Origin: Anaerolineaceae bacterium
GTDB taxonomy: Bacteria; Chloroflexota; Anaerolineae; Anaerolineales; Anaerolineaceae
Length of the DNA: 8,690 bases
NCBI GenBank assembly: GCA_017995665.1
Contig: JAGOIM010000055.1
Location: 1 to 8,690 of the forward strand
Reading direction: 5' to 3'
In this document: positions 1 through 7,397 of the stretch, piece after piece
Numbering within the stretch: position 1 is the stretch's first letter
Layout of the letters: each line of letters begins with the position of its first letter
Translations under genes and position numbers: made by a program
The notes under the pieces: model-generated
Database searches by the model: none
Told to the model about the DNA's origin: nothing
Seen by the model: only the letters and a program-made list of their open reading frames with translations

Positions 1-1373
1 TTTCTTGAGGTGGGATTAATCAGCCATTCAGCAACCATTGTGTCAAAAGTAAGCGGTGTGACTTCAAAGCCGGCAGTGTGCAATACGAGCAGATCAAATT
101 TGGCATTGTGGGCGACCTTCTCAATCTGTGGATTGCTTAGCAGATCCCCAAGCTCTTTTCGAATCGCTTCAAGCTCAAGTTGTTTGGCAAAATGATGCCC
201 AAGCGGAATGTAATAACCTTTGTTGGGCTCAGCCGCCAGCGAGATTCCGACGAGCTTCGATTGCAGGGGGTCGAGACCGCTGGTTTCTGTGTCGAAAGCC
301 AGCATTTTTGCCTTAGCCAAATCGGTGAGACAGGCTTTTAGCTTATTTTCGTCATCAACAACAATCGTCTCAAAAGGAGCGTCCTGAATTTCTGGTTTTT
401 CAATTTGGGGAAGAAGGGCATCAGGGAAGAGGCTGGCTTGCCCGCCTTGCCCGACTTCCATTGGCTGTGGGCGAAAACTTGGGTTGAGTTTATTGATTAA
501 TCTGTGCAATTTTTGGGTCAGAGTGCGGAATTCCAACTCTTTGAAAAGGTCTTCGAGCGCGGTGGGGTCATGAAGGATCGGCCTGCTGTTTTCCAAATCG
601 AGCACAACCGGTAAATCAGTGCGAATTCTCGCCAAGTCCTGGCTTAAATAGGCAGATTCCTTGCCACTACTAAGCGGTTTTTTGGCACGCCCGCTGATTT
701 CGTCCAAATGCTCGAAGATATTATCGAGCGTTTCATACTTTCCCAATAATTCGATAGCCGATTTTTCGCCAATTCCGCGGACACCGGGGATGTTATCCGA
801 AGCATCGCCAACCAATGCTTTATAGTCGACAATTTGATCGGGCCTGACACCCATCTTTGCGACGACGTCCTCCGGGAAGTAATCCATATCCTGCCCGTTT
901 TTTCGGTCGGGAAGGGAAACGACAACCGAATTGGTAACCAACTGGAGCATATCGCGGTCGCCTGTGATGATTTTGACTGCCAGACCTTTTTCTTCGGTAG
1001 CCCAGCGTGCCAGACTGCCGATGAGGTCATCGGCTTCATAGTTTTCCATCTCGATGCGGGGAATGTTAAAATCGTCCACCATCTCGCGGATGCGTTCAAT
1101 TTGCTGGCGGAGGTCGTCGGGCATTTTGGCGCGGGTGCCTTTGTATTCCGGGTACATCTCATGCCGAAAAGTTTTGCCGGTGTCAAATGTAACCGCAATA
1201 TAATCAGGTTCTTCTTGCTCAAAGAGCCGAATCAAGCGATTGGCAAAGCCATAAACCCCGGCTGTCGGCTCACCTTTACTGTTTGTGAAGGCAGTGGAGG
1301 TGCCGGAAGTCAGGGCAAAATAAGCACGGTAGGCAATGGCATGTCCATCGAGAAGATAAAGAATTTTTGGCAT
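1..1373 (-). CDS. polA: DNA polymerase I, N-terminal 457 codons (runs off left edge)
   Basis: Family A DNA polymerase that removes RNA primers and fills gaps in replication and repair. Reading the minus strand from the ATG at 1373-1371 gives an uninterrupted frame to the left edge, starting MPKILYLLDGHAIAYRAYF. The 5' nuclease domain covers about residues 1-290: DGHAIAYRAYF near the start, EADD at 113-116, GDRD at 138-141 and GDASDNIPG at 189-197, where the acidic residues bind metal. A proofreading-type 3'-5' exonuclease domain follows from about residue 340. Exo I is FDTETSG (D361, E363) and Exo II is HNAKFD (N423, D427). These residues are intact, so proofreading is probably active, unlike the degenerate domain of Taq or Bacillus enzymes. 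The frame ends at a stretch reading DTMVAEWLINPTSR, a usual join region in this family. The Exo III motif and polymerase domain lie outside the window. AAGGA sits 7 bases before the ATG, supporting this start. The family call is very secure. Confidence 0.96.
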   Translation of the reverse strand, partial: MPKILYLLDGHAIAYRAYFALTSGTSTAFTNSKGEPTAGVYGFANRLIRLFEQEEPDYIAVTFDTGKTFRHEMYPEYKGTRAKMPDDLRQQIERIREMVDDFNIPRIEMENYEADDLIGSLARWATEEKGLAVKIITGDRDMLQLVTNSVVVSLPDRKNGQDMDYFPEDVVAKMGVRPDQIVDYKALVGDASDNIPGVRGIGEKSAIELLGKYETLDNIFEHLDEISGRAKKPLSSGKESAYLSQDLARIRTDLPVVLDLENSRPILHDPTALEDLFKELEFRTLTQKLHRLINKLNPSFRPQPMEVGQGGQASLFPDALLPQIEKPEIQDAPFETIVVDDENKLKACLTDLAKAKMLAFDTETSGLDPLQSKLVGISLAAEPNKGYYIPLGHHFAKQLELEAIRKELGDLLSNPQIEKVAHNAKFDLLVLHTAGFEVTPLTFDTMVAEWLINPTSR

Positions 1374-1402
1374 AGTCGGTTCCTTGCAAAGATGTTGGCT
1401 TT

Positions 1403-1448
1403 AGTATACCTTATGGGCAGTATGCAGTAGGCAGTAGTGGGTTGTCAA
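1403..1448 (-). promoter_or_regulatory. Candidate polA promoter region
   Basis: On the minus strand a perfect TTGACA (1448-1443) is followed after 18 bases by CATACT (1424-1419), a 4/6 match to the -10 consensus. A better -10, TATACT, lies at 1408-1403 but has no good -35 at the usual distance. Either would give a short leader before the polA ATG at 1373. Which -10 is used cannot be decided by eye. The upstream -10 falls in the first copy of a heptamer repeat described separately. Confidence 0.5.
1417..1437. repeat. Heptamer tandem repeat (GCAGTAK x3)
   Basis: Three adjacent 7-base units read GCAGTAT, GCAGTAG, GCAGTAG on the plus strand. They lie between the polA -35 candidate and the polA start codon, so changes in copy number would alter promoter spacing. 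With only three units this may be chance or a remnant of slippage. Confidence 0.6.
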
Positions 1449-1510
1449 CAAAAAATCGGACAGGAGTTTAAGAGACACTAATTTTGATTTCCAGATTCTT
1501 TCTTAAGGTT

Positions 1511-1553
1511 TTGCTAAAAGTTGTTTCCCTTAGTATAATAGTAGTTGTAACTA
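1511..1553 (+). promoter_or_regulatory. Promoter of the SH3b lipoprotein gene
   Basis: TTGCTA (1511-1516, 4/6 match to the -35 consensus) is separated by exactly 17 bases from a perfect TATAAT (1534-1539). Transcription would begin near 1546, about 60 bases before the gene. A small dyad, TAGTT-gt-AACTA (1542-1553), covers the predicted start site and could be an operator half-site pair, although it is AT-rich and short enough to be chance. Confidence 0.65.
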
Positions 1554-1609
1554 TAAAATAGACGCACTATCTTAACAGGGAAAATTGGCAAAGAGAAGGA
1601 GCGATGGGC

Positions 1610-2581
1610 ATGAAGGGTTCAGACTGTTTTCGCAAAAGTGTTATGTATAAAATAATACAACTTGTTAGTATTGGTCTGCTTATCCTGACTATCCTTTCCG
1701 CTTGCACACTCAACTTAACGGTAAAATCGCCAGTCTCGCAAGCAAAAACCCCTTCGCCGATTTCCAAGCAGGAAGAGCAAAAACAAATTGACCCAAACGC
1801 AATGATTTCGGGCAGCTCGGAGTCTTCGATTGGAATGCGAGAAAGTATAAAGTTGACCTCAACCGCCTCCTCGATGCAAGAATCAGCATTAGACTCAGGC
1901 CAACAAACAAAGGCTGCAAATGAATCTGACAGTCTTCCGGGACAAATTCAACAGTCATTTCCAACTGAAGTCCCGAAGGCAACACCGACGCCGGTTCAGT
2001 ATAAGCCTTTCGCAGGCTGTGCAGTTTCGCAATTGCACGTGGGTGATTCTGCTTATGTAAATTTTGAAACCGGAAGTGTCAGTATGCGAACAGAGCCGGT
2101 AGGAAAACTGGCTGATGCGACGGTCGTTAGAAAGTTAGGCACCGGTGAAATCGTCCATATTATCGATGGTCCCAAATGTGATTTGGGCTGGGTCTTTTGG
2201 GAAGTGCGAACGGTTAACAGTGAATATGGTTGGCTTCCTGAAGGGGATGGGACAGAATTTTTTATAGTTCCCATTTCAACCATCGATGCTTGTTCTGATG
2301 CAAAGCCCGGGAGACTAAAAGTGGGAGAGCGGGCTTTTGTTGAACCAATGCCAGAAGATGCGAACCGGCTATATCCAGAACCAAAAGTTGATGCAAGTAA
2401 GTTAATTTATCGAATGCCTCCCGGGACATATATGGAAGTTTTGGAAGGTCCTGTTTGTGGAAATAATCAAGAAGGGGTTTGGTGGAAAGTTCGAGCAGAT
2501 TCAGGGGATATTGGCTGGACGCGCGAAAGTGATTATTCCAAGGCATATTACTTTATTGCTCCCGTTATCCCAAGACCATGA
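1610..2581 (+). CDS. Secreted lipoprotein with two SH3b-like repeats
   Basis: I recognise the architecture, not a named family. The ATG at 1610 is preferred over the one at 1604: AAGGAG (1596-1601) lies 8 bases before it but only 2 before 1604. An in-frame ATG at 1643 would give a classic short signal peptide but lacks its own ribosome site. From 1610 the protein has 323 residues. A hydrophobic segment runs to the lipobox LSAC, with the lipidated cysteine at residue 32, so the mature protein should be membrane-anchored outside the cytoplasm. Residues 33 to about 130 are a low-complexity Ser/Gln/Pro/Thr linker. Two related domains follow, about 137-222 and 228-318. Each has VGD/VGE-A-hydrophobic-V, a hydrophobic-DGP or EGP-x-C turn, a W-hydrophobic/W-K/E-V-R strand and a final GW, as in bacterial SH3 domains that bind wall or carbohydrate. 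Each has two cysteines at matching places (137/190, 228/283), suggesting one disulfide per domain. No catalytic domain is present. Its role could be envelope binding or scaffolding; function is unknown. Confidence 0.8.
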   Translation: MKGSDCFRKSVMYKIIQLVSIGLLILTILSACTLNLTVKSPVSQAKTPSPISKQEEQKQIDPNAMISGSSESSIGMRESIKLTSTASSMQESALDSGQQTKAANESDSLPGQIQQSFPTEVPKATPTPVQYKPFAGCAVSQLHVGDSAYVNFETGSVSMRTEPVGKLADATVVRKLGTGEIVHIIDGPKCDLGWVFWEVRTVNSEYGWLPEGDGTEFFIVPISTIDACSDAKPGRLKVGERAFVEPMPEDANRLYPEPKVDASKLIYRMPPGTYMEVLEGPVCGNNQEGVWWKVRADSGDIGWTRESDYSKAYYFIAPVIPRP

Positions 2582-2642
2582 TTCCGATAGTTTGGAACTT
2601 TAAGGAATAGAGCCAACTTCTTGATTGGATAGTTCCTCTCAA

Positions 2643-2703
2643 ACGGAGATAGAACACTGTCCGTACGAGAGAAATTTCTTACCGCCCCCCGTTTCCGGCT
2701 CTC
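2643..2703 (+). repeat. Fragment of a dispersed intergenic repeat
   Basis: This stretch between the SH3b gene and tldD shares several blocks with the larger element at 7398-7656. ACGGAGATA (2643-2651) is the exact reverse complement of 7552-7560. TGTCCGTAC (2658-2666) is identical to 7608-7616. CCCCCCGTTTCCGG (2685-2698) is the reverse complement, with one mismatch, of the GA-rich unit at 7405-7418. After TGTCCGTAC both loci continue in the same order: a pyrimidine-rich block, CCGGCTC or a near match, CTG, then AAAC. It has no coding capacity. It looks like a partial or decayed copy of a non-autonomous repeat. Confidence 0.6.
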
Positions 2704-2719
2704 TGTAAACATATTGCCG

Positions 2720-2749
2720 TGTTATCATTCAAGCAATTAATATCGGAGG
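2720..2749 (+). promoter_or_regulatory. Possible extended -10 promoter and ribosome site for tldD
   Basis: TGTTATCAT (2720-2728) fits an extended -10 (TGn followed by TATCAT), with no good -35 upstream. GGAGG at 2745-2749 is the ribosome site, only 4 bases before the tldD ATG at 2754. A promoter is needed somewhere in the 172-base gap unless the SH3b transcript reads through, since no terminator hairpin is evident. Confidence 0.35.
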
Positions 2750-2753
2750 TTAT

Positions 2754-4151
2754 ATGCTTCAGGATTACTTACAAGCTTATGTTTCTAAAGCTGGTTTTCC
2801 AGCTTACACAGAATTGCGTGCGCAACAGAACCGCAGTCGAGCGGTTGGCATACTGAACGGCAGTCTTTACAGCAATGCCAGTTCTGTTAGCAGGGGTGTT
2901 TCCGCCCGAGTTGTAAAAGGCGGCTCATATGGTTTCGCATCGGCGACCGGCTATGCCGATGATCCGGATTCTATCGACCGTATCGTAAAAGCGGCTTTGC
3001 AAAACGCAAGTTTCCTCGACAATCATGTTCAACGTGGCATGCCGGATTTTGCAGCGGTAGCGCCTTTCACACGCCAAGACGGCTTGGAACACGACATCAA
3101 TGTTGAACAAAGTTATTTACTTGGCATTGCTGATGAATTGGATAGTTACATTGTCGAGCGTTATCCAAAATTGCTTAGCCGTCGGGTGGTAACCCGCATT
3201 TTAGACATGGAAAAATTGCTCTACACCAGCGATGGTGTCGTTTCTCATTCATATGTTCCCCGCTCAACGGCGATTGTGGTCATGACAGCTGAAGATAAAG
3301 ATGGTCAGCCGGTTGAGCTTTATAAGGTTTATGGGGGTTATGGTAATTTTATCGAAAACTTCCCGAATGCCAGCGATTTTTTCTCGAAAATTGAGGCGCA
3401 AGCCGAATTGCTAATGAAAAAGACTGAAGGTGTCTACGCCAAACCCGGCATTCAAACCGTTATTCTCGATTCTGACCTGGCGGGAATCTTGGCGCATGAG
3501 GCGGTTGGGCATACGGTTGAAGCCGATTTTGTCCAATCCGGTTCGGTGGGCGGACCAAACTTCGGCAAGCAAGTTGCCAGCGAAATGGTCAGCCTGGTCG
3601 ATATCGCTCACGATGCCTTTGGCAAATTGGCCCCGGTTCCGGTTTTTGTTGACGATGAGGGCAGCCCTGCCAAAGACCAAATGTTGATTGAAAACGGCAT
3701 TTTGGTCGGCTATATGCATAACAAAGAATCTGCCCGTGAGTTTGGGCACGAACCAAACGGCAATGCCCGCGCTTATGATTTTTCGGACGAACCTTTGATT
3801 CGGATGCGCAACACCTGCATTTTGCCCGGTAAGGACAAGCTTGAAGAAATGATTGCTTCGGTTGAAGACGGTTATTACCTGACCGATATGAACAACGGAC
3901 AAGCCGACAGCACCGGTGAGTTTATGTTTGGTGTCCCTTTGGGTTTTGAAATCAAAAACGGCAAACTCGGTCGGGCGATTAGGGATTGCACCGTTTCGGG
4001 TGTCGCTTTTGACGTGCTAAAAACTGTCGATATGGTTAGCGATAAGGTGACCTGGACCAATTCCGGCATGTGTGGCAAGAAGCAAATGATTCCGGTTGGC
4101 ATGGGCGGACCGGCAATTAAAGTGAAGATTAATGTGGGAGGTCGGGCATGA
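2754..4151 (+). CDS. tldD: Metalloprotease TldD, catalytic subunit
   Basis: TldD pairs with TldE to form a cytoplasmic zinc-dependent peptidase. In E. coli the pair trims the leader of microcin B17 and degrades the antitoxin CcdA; it is widespread as a general degrader of unfolded peptides. The 465-residue length is close to the usual 450-480. The N-terminal half (about 20-200) is the modulator-of-gyrase type fold, with a YTSDGVVSHS stretch at 157-166. The metal site is HEAVGHTVEAD at 248-258: H248 and H253 as ligands, E249 as catalytic base. The third ligand should be C440 in the C-terminal GMCGKKQ segment, followed by the conserved VGMGGPAIKVKI strand. All expected active-site residues are present. 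The ATG at 2754 has GGAGG upstream and is the natural start. The 3' end overlaps tldE by four bases (ATGA), so the subunits are translationally coupled. Substrates here are unknown; no peptide-antibiotic genes lie nearby. Confidence 0.95.
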   Translation: MLQDYLQAYVSKAGFPAYTELRAQQNRSRAVGILNGSLYSNASSVSRGVSARVVKGGSYGFASATGYADDPDSIDRIVKAALQNASFLDNHVQRGMPDFAAVAPFTRQDGLEHDINVEQSYLLGIADELDSYIVERYPKLLSRRVVTRILDMEKLLYTSDGVVSHSYVPRSTAIVVMTAEDKDGQPVELYKVYGGYGNFIENFPNASDFFSKIEAQAELLMKKTEGVYAKPGIQTVILDSDLAGILAHEAVGHTVEADFVQSGSVGGPNFGKQVASEMVSLVDIAHDAFGKLAPVPVFVDDEGSPAKDQMLIENGILVGYMHNKESAREFGHEPNGNARAYDFSDEPLIRMRNTCILPGKDKLEEMIASVEDGYYLTDMNNGQADSTGEFMFGVPLGFEIKNGKLGRAIRDCTVSGVAFDVLKTVDMVSDKVTWTNSGMCGKKQMIPVGMGGPAIKVKINVGGRA

Positions 4152-5470
4152 AAAAAGCTTTTGAAATCAAAGATAAAGCGATTTTAGAGGTTGCGGAACA
4201 GATTTTGGCAGAAATTAAAGCAATTGGCGCAGATGAAGGTGAATGCTGGGTTAGTCGGAATGCTTTGACTGAGCTGTATTACGAACTGGGCAAAATCAGC
4301 ATGATTCGCACAGTTTTTACCGACAATGTGAGCATCAAGCTCTTGAAAGACCAGCGCAAAGGGACGGTCAGTCTGAACAGTTTTGAGCCCGTAGAGATTA
4401 AACAAGCGGTAACCGAAGCCTGGCAAGCAGCTCAATCTGCCACAGCGGATGAGGCGGAAGGGATTGCAGAATTGCAAGAGAACCTTAGCTTCAGCTCCGG
4501 TGAGCCAAAGCCTGATTTGGACAAGATGTATAAGCAATTGGAAGATTTGCTCACAGATTGCAAAAAAGATTATCCTCTGATTAGTTTTGATTCTATCGGT
4601 GTAGAGCACAACGCCAGCGAACGGCTTTATGCCAACAGCAATGGCGTGCGCCTGTCTGAAGAAGGTGGCAACTATCAGCTGTCCGAGATGTTTATGGGCA
4701 AAGAGGGCGACAACTCCTCTTCCTTTAATTATGCCTCCACGATTTATAACGATCCTTCAGAGCGCTTCACAGATTCTGAACGTATCAGGAGATTGTTTGA
4801 GGAAACCGAAAAGCAAATCCACACGGAACAGTTTGAGGGGAGCTTTGTAGGTGATTTGGTGATTACCCCCGGATGTTTAGAGAATTTCGCTTGGTATATT
4901 ATAGAAGGTTGCCTAAGCGATACTGCTTTGATTTCCGGCACCAGTCCCTGGAAAGATAAACTTGGTCAGCAAGTTGCCAACCCCTTATTCAATTTCAGTT
5001 TAGCAATCGAAAGTGATGAGCTTCCGGGTGGTAGCGTGCTGAACAGGGATGGTTACGTGGCAGAAGAAATGGATTTGATCAAAAATGGTGTTTTGACCAA
5101 TTTCGTCTTAAGTCGCTATGGGGCTGCAAAAACCGGTTTGGCTCGTTCAGCCAACATCAATTCAACTTTAGTCATCAACAATGGCGATACCCCATTGGGA
5201 GAAATGATTGCCGGCGTTGAACGTGGCGTTCTGCTCGGGCGGTTTTCCGGTGGAGAACCCAGCCCATCAGGCGATTTTAGCGGGGTTGCCAAAAACAGTT
5301 TCCTTATTGAAAACGGCAAGGTCAGCAAAGCTTTGAGCGAAGTGATGATTGCCGGAAATTTGGGCAATCTCTTGCGCGATACGGTTGCCGTGAGCAAAGA
5401 ACGCGAAAACTCGGGCTATTGGCTTTTGCCCTGGCTACATAGTAAAAACATCACCATTTCCGGAAAGTAG
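4148..5470 (+). CDS. tldE: Metalloprotease TldE (PmbA), non-catalytic partner
   Basis: TldE resembles TldD in fold but lacks the metal-binding HExxxH, and serves as the structural partner of the heteromeric protease. No HExxxH occurs in these 440 residues, and the length matches the E. coli protein (about 450). Family features include FDSIGVEHNASERLYANSNG at 147-166, a central TPGCLENFAWYIIEG segment (240-254), SGTSPWKDKLGQQVANP (263-279), and the C-terminal GDFSGVAKNSFLIENGK (375-391) followed by GNLGNLLRDTVAVS. The start overlaps the tldD stop as ATGA, and GGGAGG (4136-4141) inside the end of tldD lies 6 bases before it, so equal production of both subunits is expected. The next gene begins 8 bases after the stop. 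Older annotations use the name pmbA. Confidence 0.94.
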   Translation: MKKAFEIKDKAILEVAEQILAEIKAIGADEGECWVSRNALTELYYELGKISMIRTVFTDNVSIKLLKDQRKGTVSLNSFEPVEIKQAVTEAWQAAQSATADEAEGIAELQENLSFSSGEPKPDLDKMYKQLEDLLTDCKKDYPLISFDSIGVEHNASERLYANSNGVRLSEEGGNYQLSEMFMGKEGDNSSSFNYASTIYNDPSERFTDSERIRRLFEETEKQIHTEQFEGSFVGDLVITPGCLENFAWYIIEGCLSDTALISGTSPWKDKLGQQVANPLFNFSLAIESDELPGGSVLNRDGYVAEEMDLIKNGVLTNFVLSRYGAAKTGLARSANINSTLVINNGDTPLGEMIAGVERGVLLGRFSGGEPSPSGDFSGVAKNSFLIENGKVSKALSEVMIAGNLGNLLRDTVAVSKERENSGYWLLPWLHSKNITISGK

Positions 5471-5478
5471 GAGATCAA

Positions 5479-5970
5479 ATGGAAAGACGCGACAAAGTGA
5501 ACTATTATCTCGATCTGGCAGAGGTGGTTTCGCAAAGGGCGACCTGTCTTCGCAGGCAATATGGGGCGGTGATTGTCAAAAACGACGAAGTCGTCTCCAC
5601 CGGTTATGTTGGCGCACCGCGCGGCAGAGCAAATTGCATTGATCTCGGATTTTGCATCCGCGAACAGCTCAATATTCCCCGTGGCGAGCGTTATGAGCTT
5701 TGTCGCAGTGTTCATGCGGAAGCCAACGCAATCATCAGCGCTTCTCGTGAACGAATGTTGGGTTCGGCAATCTACTTAAGCGGCATTGACCTGAAAGAAG
5801 GCGGGGATTATGTCAAAAACGCTAATCCTTGCTCGATGTGTAAAAGGATGATTGTCAACGCCGGTATCGAAATGGTGTATATTCGAGATGATAAAGATAA
5901 TTACCGCGTGATTAAGGTTCAGGATTTCATTGATAACGATGAATCGTTAAGCGGACAAATGGGCTATTAG
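5479..5970 (+). CDS. dCMP deaminase-type cytidine/deoxycytidylate deaminase
   Basis: A zinc-dependent deaminase, probably converting dCMP to dUMP and so feeding dTMP synthesis. It has 163 residues. The zinc and catalytic motif is HAEANAI, with H79 as ligand and E81 as proton shuttle; the other ligands are C118 and C121 in NPCSMCKRM. The segment GYVGAPRGRANC (42-53) and the preceding GAVIVKNDEVVSTG match the dCMP deaminase/ComEB group more than cytidine or tRNA adenosine deaminases, as does the longer insert before HAE. Additional cysteines at 23, 53, 59 and 75 could form a second, structural metal site like that of phage T4 dCMP deaminase; this is inference. AGGAG (5469-5473), overlapping the tldE stop, gives a spacing of 5 to the ATG. 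It sits mid-operon with no evident functional link to TldDE. The family is secure, exact substrate less so. In Gram-positives the orthologue is called comEB. Confidence 0.87.
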   Translation: MERRDKVNYYLDLAEVVSQRATCLRRQYGAVIVKNDEVVSTGYVGAPRGRANCIDLGFCIREQLNIPRGERYELCRSVHAEANAIISASRERMLGSAIYLSGIDLKEGGDYVKNANPCSMCKRMIVNAGIEMVYIRDDKDNYRVIKVQDFIDNDESLSGQMGY

Positions 5971-5997
5971 CAGCCGGAACAAAAAATGGAGAATTCT

Positions 5998-7395
5998 ATG
6001 AAAAATTTTGATGTAATTGTCGTTGGTGCCGGTCCGGGCGGTTATGTTGCCGCCATTCGCGCCTCACAACTTGGTTTGAAAACCGCCATCGTGGATAAAC
6101 GCTGGTTGGGCGGGGTGTGTTTAAATGTAGGATGTATCCCCTCCAAAGCACTTTTGCATAATGCCGAAGTTGCTTACACCTTGCGCAATGAAGCAAAAGA
6201 ATATGGCTTCAGCTTCGATAATTTGACCCTCGATTATTCGGTCGCATTCAAGCGCAGCCGCCAGGTTAGCAGTCGTCTGACCAAGGGCATCGCCTTTTTA
6301 ATGAAGAAGAACAATATCGAAGTCTTTGAGGGCAAGGCTGTTTTGAAAGCTGCCGGCAAATTATTGGTCGAATTGAACGCAGGCGGAGAGGAAGAACTGA
6401 CCGCCAAAGACATTATCCTTTCAACCGGTGCTCACGCAACGGTCATACCCGGTTGGGAACCGGATGGCGAGAAAATTTTGGACTTCGAACAGGCAATTAT
6501 GCGTGAAAGCTTGCCGAAATCCGCGGTTGTGATTGGCGGGGGCGCGATTGGCGTTGAATTAGCTACAGTCTGGAGCGGTTATGGCGTTGAGGTGACGATT
6601 GTTGAAATGCTGCCTCATATTTTGCCCAACGAAGATGAAGAAGCGGCAAACGAGCTTGCCAAAGCCTTCAAAAAACGGGGTGTCAAGGTCTTGGCTGATA
6701 CGAAAGTGAAATCCATCACCAAGACCGAGAGCGGAACCAGCGTTTTAGTCGAAACCGCCAAAGGCGAAGAGACGATCGATGCTGAGATTACTTTGGTGGC
6801 GATTGGTTTCAAACCCAATTCTCAGGGCATTGGCCTTGAAGAAGCCGGGGTTGAACTTGATAAGCGTGGCTTTGTTGTGATTGACGAGCGCATGGCGACC
6901 AGTCAGCCCGGAATTTGGGCGATTGGCGACCTGACCGGCAAACTTTTGCTGGCGCATACCGCTTCGGCTCAGGGCTTAATCTGTGCTGAAAACATCGCCG
7001 GGAAAGAACAGCGAAAATTAGATTATCGCATGATCCCACGAGCGGTCTTCTCCGACCCGCAGGTGGCATCCTTTGGCTATACCGAAGCTGAAGCAAAGGA
7101 AGCCGGTTTGGATATCAAAGTTGGGAAGTTTAACTTTATGGCAAATGGCAAAGCGCTGGGCTTGGGCAAAGGCAGCGGTTTTGCGAAGGTGATTATTGAC
7201 GCAAAATATGGCGAAATCCTGGGTGCGACTTTGGTCGGCCCTGAAGTGGCCGAATTGTTGCCCGAATTGGTTTTGGCACAAGGGAATGAATTGACCGCGG
7301 AAGAAATCGCCCATTCGGTGCATATTCATCCCTCGCTCTCGGAAGCAATCCTGGAAGCGACTGAAGCCGCCTTGGGGCATCCGATTCATAGTTAG
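5998..7395 (+). CDS. lpdA: Dihydrolipoamide dehydrogenase (E3)
   Basis: FAD-dependent disulfide oxidoreductase that reoxidises dihydrolipoyl groups using NAD+, serving 2-oxoacid dehydrogenases and the glycine cleavage system in the cytoplasm. I prefer the ATG at 5998 over the in-frame one at 5986: GGAG at 5988-5991 lies 6 bases before it, whereas 5986 has only a poor site. This gives 465 residues, normal for the family. In order: FAD-binding VVGAGPGGYVAA (8-19), the redox pair in GGVCLNVGCIPSK (C41, C46), the NAD-binding VVIGGGAIGVELA (177-189), the second FAD contact WAIGDLTG (307-314), and a C-terminal dimer domain with the active-site HPSLSE dyad (H444, E449). The CxxxxC spacing and HPxxSE ending separate it from mercuric or glutathione reductases. 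It is last in the tldD operon, 27 bases after the deaminase stop. No E1, E2 or glycine-cleavage genes are in the window, so its partner complex is encoded elsewhere. Confidence 0.94.
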   Translation: MKNFDVIVVGAGPGGYVAAIRASQLGLKTAIVDKRWLGGVCLNVGCIPSKALLHNAEVAYTLRNEAKEYGFSFDNLTLDYSVAFKRSRQVSSRLTKGIAFLMKKNNIEVFEGKAVLKAAGKLLVELNAGGEEELTAKDIILSTGAHATVIPGWEPDGEKILDFEQAIMRESLPKSAVVIGGGAIGVELATVWSGYGVEVTIVEMLPHILPNEDEEAANELAKAFKKRGVKVLADTKVKSITKTESGTSVLVETAKGEETIDAEITLVAIGFKPNSQGIGLEEAGVELDKRGFVVIDERMATSQPGIWAIGDLTGKLLLAHTASAQGLICAENIAGKEQRKLDYRMIPRAVFSDPQVASFGYTEAEAKEAGLDIKVGKFNFMANGKALGLGKGSGFAKVIIDAKYGEILGATLVGPEVAELLPELVLAQGNELTAEEIAHSVHIHPSLSEAILEATEAALGHPIHS

Positions 7396-7397
7396 GT

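Noticed and set aside
834..1430. A 198-codon plus-strand open frame
   Set aside because: It lies antisense to polA, whose minus-strand frame gives a complete set of 5' nuclease motifs. The plus-strand product has no recognisable domain.
2578..2610. A 10-codon frame overlapping the SH3b gene stop as ATGA, considered as a TldDE peptide substrate
   Set aside because: It is too short, has no leader-core pattern or ribosome site of its own, and a chance overlap is likely.
2594..2636. Terminator hairpin from GGAACT and AGTTCC after the SH3b gene
   Set aside because: The stem is only 6 bases with a loop of about 31 bases and no T-run follows, so it is not supported.
3411..3902. A 163-codon minus-strand open frame inside tldD
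   Set aside because: It overlaps the catalytic part of tldD, including the HEAVGH region, and is a by-product of that gene's codon pattern.
2582..5470. A microcin- or RiPP-type biosynthetic cluster around TldDE
   Set aside because: No precursor peptide, cyclase, dehydrogenase of the RiPP type, exporter or immunity gene is visible. TldDE is widespread without such clusters.
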